Of a stretch of DNA of 64,000 bases, positions 17,622-25,164 are shown in pieces. The stretch's first letter is position 1. Every line of letters begins with the position of its first letter. The notes beneath the pieces are model-generated. The model was not told where the DNA came from, searched no databases, and was given only the letters and a program-made list of their open reading frames with translations. A program made the translations under genes and the position numbers. This DNA is from an uncultured Bacteroides sp. (GTDB taxonomy: Bacteria > Bacteroidota > Bacteroidia > Chitinophagales > Chitinophagaceae): positions 160,504 to 224,503 of the forward strand of contig CABHOP010000089.1 of assembly GCA_902168085.1 (NCBI GenBank), read 5' to 3'.

Positions 17622-18119
17622 ATGTCACAGATCGAAGCACTTGTAAAAGAAATGGACCAGGAAGCAGCTACCACCCGCAAAATGCTGTCGCGCATACCTG
17701 ATGATAAATATGACTGGAAACCGCATGAGAAGAGCATGACCATACGCCGGTTAGCATCGCATATAGCAGAGCTGCCATCGTGGGTCTCGATTACGTTGAA
17801 CACAGATGAGTTGGACTTTGCTAGCAGCCCCTATGTGCCTTTTCAGGTAAATAATACGGCAGAACTGATGGCTTATTTTGAAAAAGAATATGCAGAAGGC
17901 AGGGCCCAACTGGAAAAAGCTACAGAAGCAGACTTGTTGCAAGAGTGGAAGCTACGTAGCGGCGATGTGATACATAAAACCACTACAAAAGGTGAAATGA
18001 TCCGTTCATCTTACAGCCAGGTAGTGCACCACCGTGCACAGATGGGTGTGTACCTGCGCCTGCTGGATATTCCTATTCCCGGTAGCTACGGGCCAAGCGC
18101 AGATGAGATGAACTTCTGA
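17622..18119 (+). CDS. DinB superfamily protein
   Basis: A 165-residue four-helix-bundle protein of the DinB/YfiT superfamily. The three histidines expected for metal binding are visible: one in RRLASHIAELPSW (about residue 47) and two in SYSQVVHHRAQMGVYLRLL (about 127-128). Members are metal-dependent transferases or hydrolases acting with low-molecular-weight thiols such as bacillithiol; bshC is present at 48165-49772, so such a thiol is probably made here. The upstream region carries the operator shared with the GyrI-like gene, so the WYL regulator at 13885-14859 is the likely controller. A terminator follows directly. Confidence 0.85.
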   Translation: MSQIEALVKEMDQEAATTRKMLSRIPDDKYDWKPHEKSMTIRRLASHIAELPSWVSITLNTDELDFASSPYVPFQVNNTAELMAYFEKEYAEGRAQLEKATEADLLQEWKLRSGDVIHKTTTKGEMIRSSYSQVVHHRAQMGVYLRLLDIPIPGSYGPSADEMNF

Positions 18120-18124
18120 TAATG

Positions 18125-18156
18125 AGTGCTGCCGGTTATTTTTCCGGCAGCACTTT
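18125..18156 (+). terminator. Rho-independent terminator after the DinB gene
   Basis: AGTGCTGCCGG (18125-18135) pairs with CCGGCAGCACT (18144-18154) across an 8-nt T-rich loop, and a short T/A tail follows. Confidence 0.85.
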
Positions 18157-18171
18157 AAAATATTTTATAAG

Positions 18172-18195
18172 TAAGTGAACATTCACTTATATTTG
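18172..18195 (+). promoter_or_regulatory. TetR operator overlapping a perfect -7 box
   Basis: Perfect dyad TAAGTGAA-CA-TTCACTTA at 18172-18189. Its right end overlaps the -7 element TATATTTG (18188-18195), and ATG 18202 follows 6 nt later. A bound TetR dimer would cover the promoter, so autorepression is likely. Confidence 0.75.
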
Positions 18196-18201
18196 CACGC
18201 A

Positions 18202-18792
18202 ATGCGAACCCGTAATACCGACAAGGAGCAATTAGTGAAAAGCAAAGCTATAGACCTGCTGCTGCGCGATGGCCTGGAAGGTTTCAGTGTGAACAAACTG
18301 GCAAAAGAATGTGGTATATCTGTAGCTACCCTGTATATCTATTATAAGGATAAGGACGACCTTATAATGCAGATAGGACAGGAAGAGGTGAAAAACATGA
18401 GCACGCAGATGCTGGAAGGTTTTGACCCGGAAGCAAAATTTGAAGAAGGCCTGCGCGTGCAGTGGAAGAACCGTGCCAAATGTGTACTGAATAACCCGAA
18501 GATTGCGCAACTGTTTGAACAGCTGCGTACCTCTACCTATCATGAGGCTATTATGGATGCCTTCAAAAATGAGTTTAAAGAGCACATGGGCCGTTTTATG
18601 AAGAATGCAGTAGACAGGGGAGAGATATTGGCCATGCCGGTAGAAGTGTATTGGTCTATAGCCTATGCACCGCTCTACAACCTGTTGCGGTTTCATAACG
18701 AAGGCAGGAGCCTTGCCGGTAAAAAATTTGTAATAAATGACAAGATCATGTGGCAAACATTCGACCTGGTTTTGAGAGCGCTGAAGAAATAA
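18202..18792 (+). CDS. TetR/AcrR family transcriptional regulator
   Basis: A 196-residue repressor. The N-terminal HTH is KSKAIDLLLRDGLEGFSVNK then KECGISVATLYIYYKDKDDLI (residues ~12-55); the helical ligand-binding domain follows. The start at 18202 (MRTRNTDKEQ) is preferred. An earlier in-frame codon at 18175 lies inside the operator dyad. It is followed by the 75-residue protein and the MFS exporter in the same direction, a standard regulator-plus-efflux arrangement. The inducing ligand is unknown. Confidence 0.9.
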   Translation: MRTRNTDKEQLVKSKAIDLLLRDGLEGFSVNKLAKECGISVATLYIYYKDKDDLIMQIGQEEVKNMSTQMLEGFDPEAKFEEGLRVQWKNRAKCVLNNPKIAQLFEQLRTSTYHEAIMDAFKNEFKEHMGRFMKNAVDRGEILAMPVEVYWSIAYAPLYNLLRFHNEGRSLAGKKFVINDKIMWQTFDLVLRALKK

Positions 18793-18808
18793 TTTTTTTC
18801 AACGACTT

Positions 18809-18824
18809 ATAAATGAGCATTTAT
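18809..18824 (+). promoter_or_regulatory. Second dyad upstream of the small protein and MFS genes
   Basis: Perfect dyad ATAAATG-AG-CATTTAT at 18809-18824, with the same TGA-N-CATT core spacing as the operator at 18172-18189 but different arms. It lies in the 61-nt gap between tetR and the small gene and may be a weaker site for the same repressor. Confidence 0.45.
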
Positions 18825-18853
18825 TTATTAACACTAACTGAAAACACACCACT

Positions 18854-19081
18854 ATGCCTGCACAACCTAAAAGCGTACTGGTTTTTAAAACCAACCTGAA
18901 AGAACAAAAAGACATACATGCGGTAAAAGATGTGCTGGATGCGCACAGGCATATTACCAGGTGGAGCGTAGATACAGGGGACGAAGATTGTGTGCTGCGC
19001 CTGGAAACAACTGCAAACTGCACAAATGACATTATACAATTAATAGAACAGAATGGCTACAAATGTGCCGAACTGGAATAA
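18854..19081 (+). CDS. Small heavy-metal-associated-fold-like protein without CxxC
   Basis: A 75-residue cytoplasmic protein. The pattern SVLVFKTNLKEQKDIHAVKD, then ITRWSVDTGDEDCVLRLET and IIQLIEQNGYKCAEL matches the beta-alpha-beta-beta-alpha-beta ferredoxin-like plan of heavy-metal-associated domains. The metal-binding CxxC of copper chaperones is missing; the first loop reads TNLKEQKD. It cannot therefore bind copper in the usual way. It sits between tetR and the MFS gene, 8 nt before the latter, and is probably cotranscribed. Its function is unknown. Confidence 0.7.
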   Translation: MPAQPKSVLVFKTNLKEQKDIHAVKDVLDAHRHITRWSVDTGDEDCVLRLETTANCTNDIIQLIEQNGYKCAELE

Positions 19082-19089
19082 GTCACTTT

Positions 19090-20403
19090 ATGGAACAACA
19101 GAAACAAGCTATACCAACATTCAGTAATTACCAGAAATTCCTGGTAGCTATCCTCGCACTATTGCAGTTTACTGTGGTGCTCGATTTTATGGTCTTATCA
19201 CCTCTTGGCGACATCCTGATGAAAACATTGGATATCACACCTTCCGGCTTCGGGCTGGTGGTGTCTGTCTATGCATTCAGTGCCGGTATATCCGGCATCC
19301 TGGCGGCAGGCTTTGCCGATAAGTATGACCGGAAAAAACTATTGATGTTTTTCTACACCGGCTTTATAGCAGGTACGCTGTTTTGCGCACTGGCGGCCAA
19401 CTTTTGGATGCTTCTGGCTGCACGCATTGTTACCGGCCTTTTTGGTGGTGTAATAGGCTCTATCTCTATGGCTATTATTACCGATATGTTTGAAGTGCAT
19501 CAGCGTGGCCGCGTGATGGGGATGGTGCAAATGGCATTTGCAGCCAGCCAGGTACTAGGCATACCTATCGGTATCTGGTTTGCCAACCAATGGGGCTGGC
19601 ACTCTTCTTTCCTGATGATCGTAGTACTGGCTATAGGCATACTGGCAGCCGTATTTTTCAAAATGAAACCGGTAGACAAGCACCTGGCCTTGCAAACAGA
19701 TAAAAACCCATTGCTGCACCTTTGGCATACACTTTCGGATAGTCATTACCGCGTAGGCTTTACCGCCATTGCTTTGCTATCTGTAGGTGGTTTTATGATG
19801 ATGCCTTTTGGTAGTGCTTACCTGGTGAATAACATTGGTATCTCTCAGCAGCAATTGCCGCTGGTATTTATGTTCACCGGCATCTCTTCTATCGTCATTA
19901 TGCCGCTGGTAGGTAAGCTTAGCGATAAGATGGATAAATTCATATTGTTTACAGCTGGCTCTTTACTGGCTATCACAATGGTTATTATTTATACCAATCT
20001 ATCTGTTACACCACTATGGGAGGTAGTAGTTATAAACATGATCATGTTTATGGGTATCATGAGCCGTATGATACCGGCCACTACACTCAACACCAGCATA
20101 CCTGAAATGAAAGACCGTGGCGCTTATATGAGTATCACCTCTTCGCTGCAACAGATAGCCGGTGGTTTTGCCGCGATACTGGCCGGTTTTATCATTACGC
20201 AGAAAACGAAAACAAGTCCGCTGGAGCATTATGATATTCTGGGTTATGTGGTATCGGGTGTTACACTGCTATGTATTGCATTGGTATATCGTGTCAGTGT
20301 AATGGTGAAAAACAAAGCCGCCGCACGCGAACTTGAAAAGATAAATGCCGCCCTTGCACAGAAGCATGAAGAGCGACTGGCCATACAGGTAATTGATAAA
20401 TAA
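19090..20403 (+). CDS. MFS transporter (drug/metabolite efflux type)
   Basis: A 437-residue inner-membrane protein with about 12 hydrophobic helices. The DHA1-type loop motif between helices 2 and 3 is present as GFADKYDRKKLLM, helix 1 carries LDFMVLSPLGD, and helix 5 has GIPIGIW. The first helix begins near residue 20 from the chosen ATG at 19090, 8 nt after the small protein's stop. The family uses the proton gradient to export small molecules. Control by the TetR-type protein two genes upstream is inferred from operon layout and the dyad sites. Substrate unknown. Confidence 0.9.
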   Translation: MEQQKQAIPTFSNYQKFLVAILALLQFTVVLDFMVLSPLGDILMKTLDITPSGFGLVVSVYAFSAGISGILAAGFADKYDRKKLLMFFYTGFIAGTLFCALAANFWMLLAARIVTGLFGGVIGSISMAIITDMFEVHQRGRVMGMVQMAFAASQVLGIPIGIWFANQWGWHSSFLMIVVLAIGILAAVFFKMKPVDKHLALQTDKNPLLHLWHTLSDSHYRVGFTAIALLSVGGFMMMPFGSAYLVNNIGISQQQLPLVFMFTGISSIVIMPLVGKLSDKMDKFILFTAGSLLAITMVIIYTNLSVTPLWEVVVINMIMFMGIMSRMIPATTLNTSIPEMKDRGAYMSITSSLQQIAGGFAAILAGFIITQKTKTSPLEHYDILGYVVSGVTLLCIALVYRVSVMVKNKAAARELEKINAALAQKHEERLAIQVIDK

Positions 20404-20436
20404 AAAATCCCCGCAGCACACGCGGGGATTTTTTTA
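20404..20436. terminator. Bidirectional terminator between MFS and SRPBCC genes
   Basis: AAATCCCCGC pairs with GCGGGGATTT across a 7-nt loop (20415-20421), with A- and T-tracts outside. It serves both convergent transcripts. Confidence 0.9.
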
Positions 20437-20454
20437 TTACGCTTGTGGAAACCA

Positions 20455-20955
20455 TTAAGCGCGTGAAGCGAAGTATTCGTCCAGGTTGCCAAGTGCCATG
20501 GTGAAGCCTTCTTCGAAGCCCATAGTCATGATAGTTTCAAAATCAGCTTCATTTGCAAAGTGTATCTCTATAATTACTTTAGTCTTATCGTCGCCATCAG
20601 CATGAAAACTGTTGTGCCAGTTCATGCTGGGTAGCTCATTGGTAGGGTTGCCATGCTCATCGCAAAAAGCATCTGTAGCATTGTAGCTTTTTTGCGGGTT
20701 GATAGCCGAGTAGCTGATCTTCGCATATTGTTTGGTACCATCCGGCCCTACCATTGCGTATAGCCAGTAGCCACCATTACGAAAATCCATTTCTTTGGTT
20801 TCTGCTTTCCATGGTTTAGGCGCCCACCACAGGTCCAGCAGTTCGCTTTGTGTCCATGCAGCCCATACATCTGCCACATTCGCATCAAAATACCGTGTTA
20901 CCGTTACCTTTTTATTCGGCAGGTCTTTTACCATTTCCATTTTGTTATTTGTCAT
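20455..20955 (-). CDS. SRPBCC/AHSA1 domain protein
   Basis: A 166-residue START-like (SRPBCC) protein of the AHSA1 type: [54 protein letters not shown] and the C-terminal helix [19 protein letters not shown]. These proteins bind hydrophobic ligands in a helix-grip cavity. Their reading frame overlaps the end of the ArsR gene by 11 nt, so the two are translationally coupled and probably act in one response. ArsR-SRPBCC pairs are common, but their signals are mostly unknown. Confidence 0.9.
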   Translation of the reverse strand: MTNNKMEMVKDLPNKKVTVTRYFDANVADVWAAWTQSELLDLWWAPKPWKAETKEMDFRNGGYWLYAMVGPDGTKQYAKISYSAINPQKSYNATDAFCDEHGNPTNELPSMNWHNSFHADGDDKTKVIIEIHFANEADFETIMTMGFEEGFTMALGNLDEYFASRA

Positions 20956-21271
20956 GACGTTTAGATTTTATGTTAGCTAATACTTTATCCAGGTTATCAA
21001 ATTTGCTTTCCCATATATTGCGGAATTGCTCCAGCCATTTATCTATCTCTTTCATCTTCTTAATATTCAGATGGTAATAAATTTCACGTCCATTTTGTTC
21101 CTGTTTCAATAGTTCGCATTCGGCCAGTATTTGTATATGTTTAGATACAGCCTGCCTGCTGCTGTCAAAATGTTCAGCTATTGCATTGGGGGTCATAGCT
21201 TGTAAGGCTATCAGGGCAAGTATAGCGCGCCTCGTAGGGTCTGCTATGGCTTGAAATACATCTCGTCTCAT
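20945..21271 (-). CDS. ArsR family winged-helix regulator
   Basis: A 108-residue winged helix: [40 protein letters not shown] for the recognition helix, and [19 protein letters not shown] for the wing. No metal-binding cysteine cluster is visible, so it belongs to the SRPBCC-linked group and not to the arsenic sensors. I start it at 21269-21271. The longer reading to 21328 would run through the -7 box and dyad of its own promoter. It is the first gene of a two-gene unit with the SRPBCC protein. Confidence 0.9.
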   Translation of the reverse strand: MRRDVFQAIADPTRRAILALIALQAMTPNAIAEHFDSSRQAVSKHIQILAECELLKQEQNGREIYYHLNIKKMKEIDKWLEQFRNIWESKFDNLDKVLANIKSKRHDK

Positions 21272-21282
21272 TGGTATTATTA

Positions 21283-21305
21283 GCAACTGTTCAGTTGCAA
21301 ATATA
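21283..21305 (-). promoter_or_regulatory. ArsR-type operator next to a perfect -7 box
   Basis: Perfect dyad GCAACTG-TT-CAGTTGC at 21283-21298, touching the -7 element TATATTTG (minus strand, 21305-21298). The dyad would lie at the transcription start, 11 nt before the ArsR start codon, consistent with autoregulation. Confidence 0.7.
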
Positions 21306-21428
21306 AATGCAATTATTTGGTTGCGCAAAATTTATTTTTGGTACATAGCACATGATGTGCACGTAAATTGTCGTAAAACACCCCCGTAATTAGTCAGTCG
21401 ACACCCTTTCTGGATAGTGCAGAGAAAT

Positions 21429-21436
21429 TAATTTTG
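21429..21436 (+). promoter_or_regulatory. -7 promoter element for the alpha/beta hydrolase gene
   Basis: TAATTTTG fully matches TAnnTTTG, 14 nt before ATG 21451. Confidence 0.5.
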
Positions 21437-21450
21437 TTGCAAACAGAACT

Positions 21451-22278
21451 ATGAGATACTTATTACCGATATTGATCATCACATTCTTATTTATGACAAC
21501 CGCACAAGCTACAGGAAACTACGCTACCGTAAACGGCATGAAGATGTATTACGAGGAATATGGCAAAGGTACCCCGCTGGTATTGATACACGGTGGTGGT
21601 TCTACAATAGGCACAAACTGGGGACGTGTTATAAACGATTTTGCAAAGAACCACCGGGTGATAGCCGTAGAGCTGCAGGCGCACGGACATACTGAAGATA
21701 GAGGTACGCCCACCAGTTTTGAACAGGATGCAGATGATGTAGCTGCGCTGTTAAAACATTTGAAGATAGAAAAAGCCGATGTATTTGGTTTCAGCAATGG
21801 TGCATCTACTACATTACAACTGGCTATCCGTCATCCGCAATTGGTAAATAAAATAATTGTTGCATCTACCTTTTACAAGAAAACAGGTGCCCAGCCATGG
21901 TTTTGGGGTATGATGGAAAAGGCCTCTTTTGAGGGTATGCCGCAGCCATACAAAGATGCATTCAAAGCCATCAACCCCAGTGCAGATGCATTATACACGA
22001 TGTATAAACGTGATACAGACAGGATGCTGAGCTTTAAAGACATCAGTGATGCTGATATGAAGCGCATACAAGCACAGGCATTGGTAATATCAGGTAATAA
22101 TGATGTGGCAACTGTTGAACATACAGTTGAAATGTATCGTGTATTACCACATGCACAGCTTGCTATATTTCCCGGTGGCCACGGCGATTACATAGGCGAG
22201 CTGTTTACGCTAAAGCCTGATGCGCCAAAGCATTACCCTGCTGTAGATATTATTGAAGCTTTTTTAAAGAGTAAATAA
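21451..22278 (+). CDS. Exported alpha/beta hydrolase
   Basis: A 275-residue serine hydrolase with a signal peptide (MRYLLPILIITFLFMTTAQA). The fold markers are LVLIHGGGSTIG (oxyanion loop, about residue 44), the nucleophile elbow GFSNGA with Ser115, the acid in ISGNNDV (about 210) and the histidine in FPGGHGDYIGE (about 248). It probably works in the periplasm. The closest general class is the esterase/haloperoxidase-like group; the substrate cannot be told from sequence. The GlxA-type regulator gene follows after 56 nt in the same direction. Confidence 0.88.
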   Translation: MRYLLPILIITFLFMTTAQATGNYATVNGMKMYYEEYGKGTPLVLIHGGGSTIGTNWGRVINDFAKNHRVIAVELQAHGHTEDRGTPTSFEQDADDVAALLKHLKIEKADVFGFSNGASTTLQLAIRHPQLVNKIIVASTFYKKTGAQPWFWGMMEKASFEGMPQPYKDAFKAINPSADALYTMYKRDTDRMLSFKDISDADMKRIQAQALVISGNNDVATVEHTVEMYRVLPHAQLAIFPGGHGDYIGELFTLKPDAPKHYPAVDIIEAFLKSK

Positions 22279-22334
22279 ACTATGTAGCAACATTGATTGA
22301 GATATGGTAATGGCAGTTTTTGTAATTTGTCGCT

Positions 22335-23312
22335 ATGAAGCATATCTCCATTATGGTGCCTGTGGGAGCCGCACTTTCGGGCATAGAAGTGTCGCGACAT
22401 ATTCTTACCGAAGTAAACGATTACATGGAAAGTATGGGCAAGCGTCACTTGTTTCATATTCAACTGGTAGGCGCTACAGATACCGTAAAGCTGAATGGTA
22501 ATTTGTTTACGATTCAGCCCGATGCTACTATACATACACTCAAGGAAACAGACCTCATCATTATACCTGCTATACATGTGAGTCTTGAAAAAAATGTGGC
22601 AGCTAATGCAGCATTGATATCTTGGATAACAGACCAGTATTATAAAGGTGCAGAGATAGCCAGCCTGTGCGTAGGTGCTTTTCTATTGGCAAAAACAGGG
22701 TTGCTGGATGGCCGCAAATGTACTACCCATTGGAAGGCTGCCGATATATTCAAAGATATGTATCCCGGTATAGAACTGGTGAAAGACAGGATCATTACAG
22801 ACGAACAAGGTATATACTCTAGCGGTGGGGGCATGTCGCTGCTAAACCTGCTGCTATATATTATAGAGAAATATGCAGGACGGGAAACAGCTATTTATTG
22901 TGCTAAATTTTTCCAAGTAGATATAGACCGTACCGCTCAACTACCATTCATTATCTTCCAGGCACAGAAAAACCATGGTGATGAACACGTACGTAAAGCA
23001 CAGGAGTATATAGAAATGAATTATCAGCAAAAGATGACTGCAGACCAGATAGCCAGTACGGTATCTATAGGTAAACGTAGCCTGGAACGCAGGTTTAAAA
23101 AAGCTACTGACAATACATTGAAAGAATACATCCAACGTGTAAAGATAGAAGCTGCGAAAAAACAATTGGAAACCGGCAATAAGAAGATAAACGATGTGAT
23201 GTATGATGTGGGTTATGTGGACAATAAAACCTTTCGTAACTCATTTAAGACAGTAACAGGGTTATTGCCTAATGAGTATCGTAGTAAGTATAACAAGCAA
23301 GTAATAGCATAA
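22335..23312 (+). CDS. GlxA-type AraC family regulator with DJ-1/PfpI domain
   Basis: A 325-residue regulator with an N-terminal DJ-1/PfpI (class I glutamine amidotransferase-like) domain and a C-terminal AraC-type double HTH. The nucleophile-elbow position reads IASLCVGAFLLAKTGLLDG with a cysteine, and KCTTHWKAADIF is the usual follow-up. The second half has the HTH TADQIASTVSIGKRSLERRF and KINDVMYDVGYVDNKTFRNS with the family end GLLPNEYR. Such proteins are activators that sense unknown small molecules. The gene upstream, an exported hydrolase, is a possible target, but no operator could be assigned. Confidence 0.9.
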   Translation: MKHISIMVPVGAALSGIEVSRHILTEVNDYMESMGKRHLFHIQLVGATDTVKLNGNLFTIQPDATIHTLKETDLIIIPAIHVSLEKNVAANAALISWITDQYYKGAEIASLCVGAFLLAKTGLLDGRKCTTHWKAADIFKDMYPGIELVKDRIITDEQGIYSSGGGMSLLNLLLYIIEKYAGRETAIYCAKFFQVDIDRTAQLPFIIFQAQKNHGDEHVRKAQEYIEMNYQQKMTADQIASTVSIGKRSLERRFKKATDNTLKEYIQRVKIEAAKKQLETGNKKINDVMYDVGYVDNKTFRNSFKTVTGLLPNEYRSKYNKQVIA

Positions 23313-23314
23313 AT

Positions 23315-23346
23315 AATAAAGCCCGGGAATCACCGGGCTTTATTAT
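23315..23346. terminator. Bidirectional terminator between the AraC-type gene and fabF
   Basis: AATAAAGCCCGG (23315-23326) pairs perfectly with 23333-23344 over a 6-nt loop. T-rich and A-rich flanks allow use from both sides. Confidence 0.88.
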
Positions 23347-23363
23347 TTCTATGCATTCGGTTA

Positions 23364-24608
23364 TTAACCTTCAAATTTTTTGAAGATGGCTGTAGCAATG
23401 TGGCCGCCAAAGCCAAAGGTATTGCTCATGGCATATTTCACATCGGCTTTCACCGCCTTGCCTGTCACCAGGTTGAATTTACCTGCATATTCAGGCTCTA
23501 CATTTTCCGTATTGATGGTAGGCGGTATCTGCCCTTCTGTAATGGCAGTGATACAGGCTATGGCTTCTACCGCACCTGCAGCACCCAGCAAGTGGCCGGT
23601 CATCGATTTGGTAGCACTGATGTACACTTTGGGATTAGCACCAAAAACACGCTCTACCGCTTTCAGTTCGCTGATATCACCCATAGGGGTAGATGTAGCA
23701 TGCGGGTTCATATAGTCAATATCATCGGCTGTTATGCCGGCATCTTCCAGTGCTGCCAGCATACCCAGGTAGGCGCCTTCACCCTCAGGGTGCGTGCCTG
23801 TAAGGTGATACGCATCGGCTGCCATGCCACCGCCTACTACCTCGGCAATGATGGGGGCATTACGCGCTATGGCATGCTCGTAGCTTTCCAGTACCAGTGC
23901 GCCGGCACCTTCACCCATCACAAAGCCATCGCGAGCCACATCAAACGGGCGCGATGCTTTTTCAGGTGCTTCATTATGTGTAGACAGGGCTTTGGCAGAA
24001 CTAAAGCCACCCACAGCACTGCGTGTAATAGCCGCTTCCGAACCGCCGGTGATGATCATATCGGCCTTGCCCCAGCGTATGTAGTTGAAGGCATCTATCA
24101 GTGCAGTATTAGAAGTAGCACAGGCAGAAACGGTAGTAAAGTTGACACCACGCAAGCCGTATTTAATAGAGATGACACCCGAAGCAATATCCACTATCAT
24201 CTTAGGGATGAAGAATGGGTTGAAGCGTGGTGTACCATCGCCATTGGCAAATTCCATTACTTGCTCTTCAAAGGTGGTGATGCCACCATTCCCCGAACCC
24301 CATATAACGCCTATGCGGTTGCGGTTCAGTTGTTCAAAGTCTATTTGTGCATGTTCTACGGCTTCTTTTACAGCTATCAGTGCATACTGCGTATACAGGT
24401 CATATTTACGTGCTTCCGATTTTTCTATATGGTCCAGCGGGTTGAAGTCTTTCAGTTCGCAGGCAAATTTTGTCTTGAACTTGGAAGTATCAAACCTGGT
24501 TATCATGGCCGAACCACTTACGCCTTTCAGCAGGTTGGCCTGGAATTCCTTCGTCGTGTTGCCAATGGGGGTCAATGAACCTAACCCGGTTACCACCACT
24601 CTTTTCAT
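23364..24608 (-). CDS. fabF: Beta-ketoacyl-ACP synthase II
   Basis: Condensing enzyme of fatty acid elongation, 414 residues from the ATG at 24606-24608 (MKRVVVTGLGSLTPIG). The active-site cysteine is in TTVSACATSNTALIDA (Cys163), and the two histidines are in MNPHATSTPMGD and KSMTGHLLGAAGAVEA. The C-terminal NTFGFGGHIATAIFKKFEG is normal. A reading 14 residues longer is possible but not family-like. No acpP is next to it, unlike the common acpP-fabF pair, so it is expressed alone from the -7 box at 24636-24643. Confidence 0.95.
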   Translation of the reverse strand: MKRVVVTGLGSLTPIGNTTKEFQANLLKGVSGSAMITRFDTSKFKTKFACELKDFNPLDHIEKSEARKYDLYTQYALIAVKEAVEHAQIDFEQLNRNRIGVIWGSGNGGITTFEEQVMEFANGDGTPRFNPFFIPKMIVDIASGVISIKYGLRGVNFTTVSACATSNTALIDAFNYIRWGKADMIITGGSEAAITRSAVGGFSSAKALSTHNEAPEKASRPFDVARDGFVMGEGAGALVLESYEHAIARNAPIIAEVVGGGMAADAYHLTGTHPEGEGAYLGMLAALEDAGITADDIDYMNPHATSTPMGDISELKAVERVFGANPKVYISATKSMTGHLLGAAGAVEAIACITAITEGQIPPTINTENVEPEYAGKFNLVTGKAVKADVKYAMSNTFGFGGHIATAIFKKFEG

Positions 24609-24635
24609 AAGTCTGTTTTTCTTTTGAAATGGCAA

Positions 24636-24643
24636 CAAAGGTA
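24636..24643 (-). promoter_or_regulatory. -7 promoter element for fabF
   Basis: TACCTTTG on the minus strand fully matches TAnnTTTG, 27 nt before the fabF start. A dyad, ATACC-GATT-GGTAT at 24662-24675, lies where the -33 region would be and may be an operator. Confidence 0.5.
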
Positions 24644-24741
24644 CATCCATTATTTTAAATAATACCGATTGGTATATTTAAGAATGCAATATGATAAATA
24701 ACCTGAATTACACCATATTTGTAATGCTAACTACCTGTAAT

Positions 24742-25161
24742 ATGTGGATATGCCCCGGTTGCAAGCAGAAATTTGTACGTGATAACCAATCACATTCCTG
24801 CAACGAGAAAACATTGTCCGATTTTCTGAACGGGAAATCGGAACATACCCGCATGCTGTTCGATTATTTCATTACCGAGTTTCGTAGCATGGGCAATTTC
24901 GACCTGCATCCGGCTAAAACCATGATCTCATTCGCGGCGGGCATCCGCTTTGGCCGCATACACCAGTTGGGCAAAAATTTTATTGACGTGTGCTTCTATT
25001 TCGATAAGGCATATGAAGACAACCTATGCTTTCATAAAATAGCACAGGTGCCGGGCGAGCAGCAATTCAATCATTACTTCCGTATGTATCAACCTGAAGA
25101 TCTGAATGAAGAAGTACGCAGCTATATGCAACTAGCATTAAAGAATGCCCGCAAGCATTAA
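24742..25161 (+). CDS. DUF5655 domain protein with N-terminal zinc ribbon
   Basis: A 139-residue protein whose start MWICPGCKQKFVRDNQSHSC is a short CxxC...H/C zinc-ribbon-like segment, followed by a DUF5655-type domain (TRMLFDYFITEFRSMGNFDL, TMISFAAGIRFGRIHQLGKN, CFHKIAQVPGEQQFNHYFRM). I start it at 24742, because MW-CPxC is the common beginning of this family. In-frame codons at 24724 and 24691 are alternatives, and a near -7 box (CATATTTG, 24714-24721) would favour a start at or after 24724. The function of the family is unknown. Confidence 0.75.
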   Translation: MWICPGCKQKFVRDNQSHSCNEKTLSDFLNGKSEHTRMLFDYFITEFRSMGNFDLHPAKTMISFAAGIRFGRIHQLGKNFIDVCFYFDKAYEDNLCFHKIAQVPGEQQFNHYFRMYQPEDLNEEVRSYMQLALKNARKH

Positions 25162-25164
25162 CTA

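Noticed and set aside
23400..24578. 392-residue open frame antisense to fabF
   Set aside because: FabF is unmistakable on the other strand with catalytic residues in place; the antisense frame has no motif.
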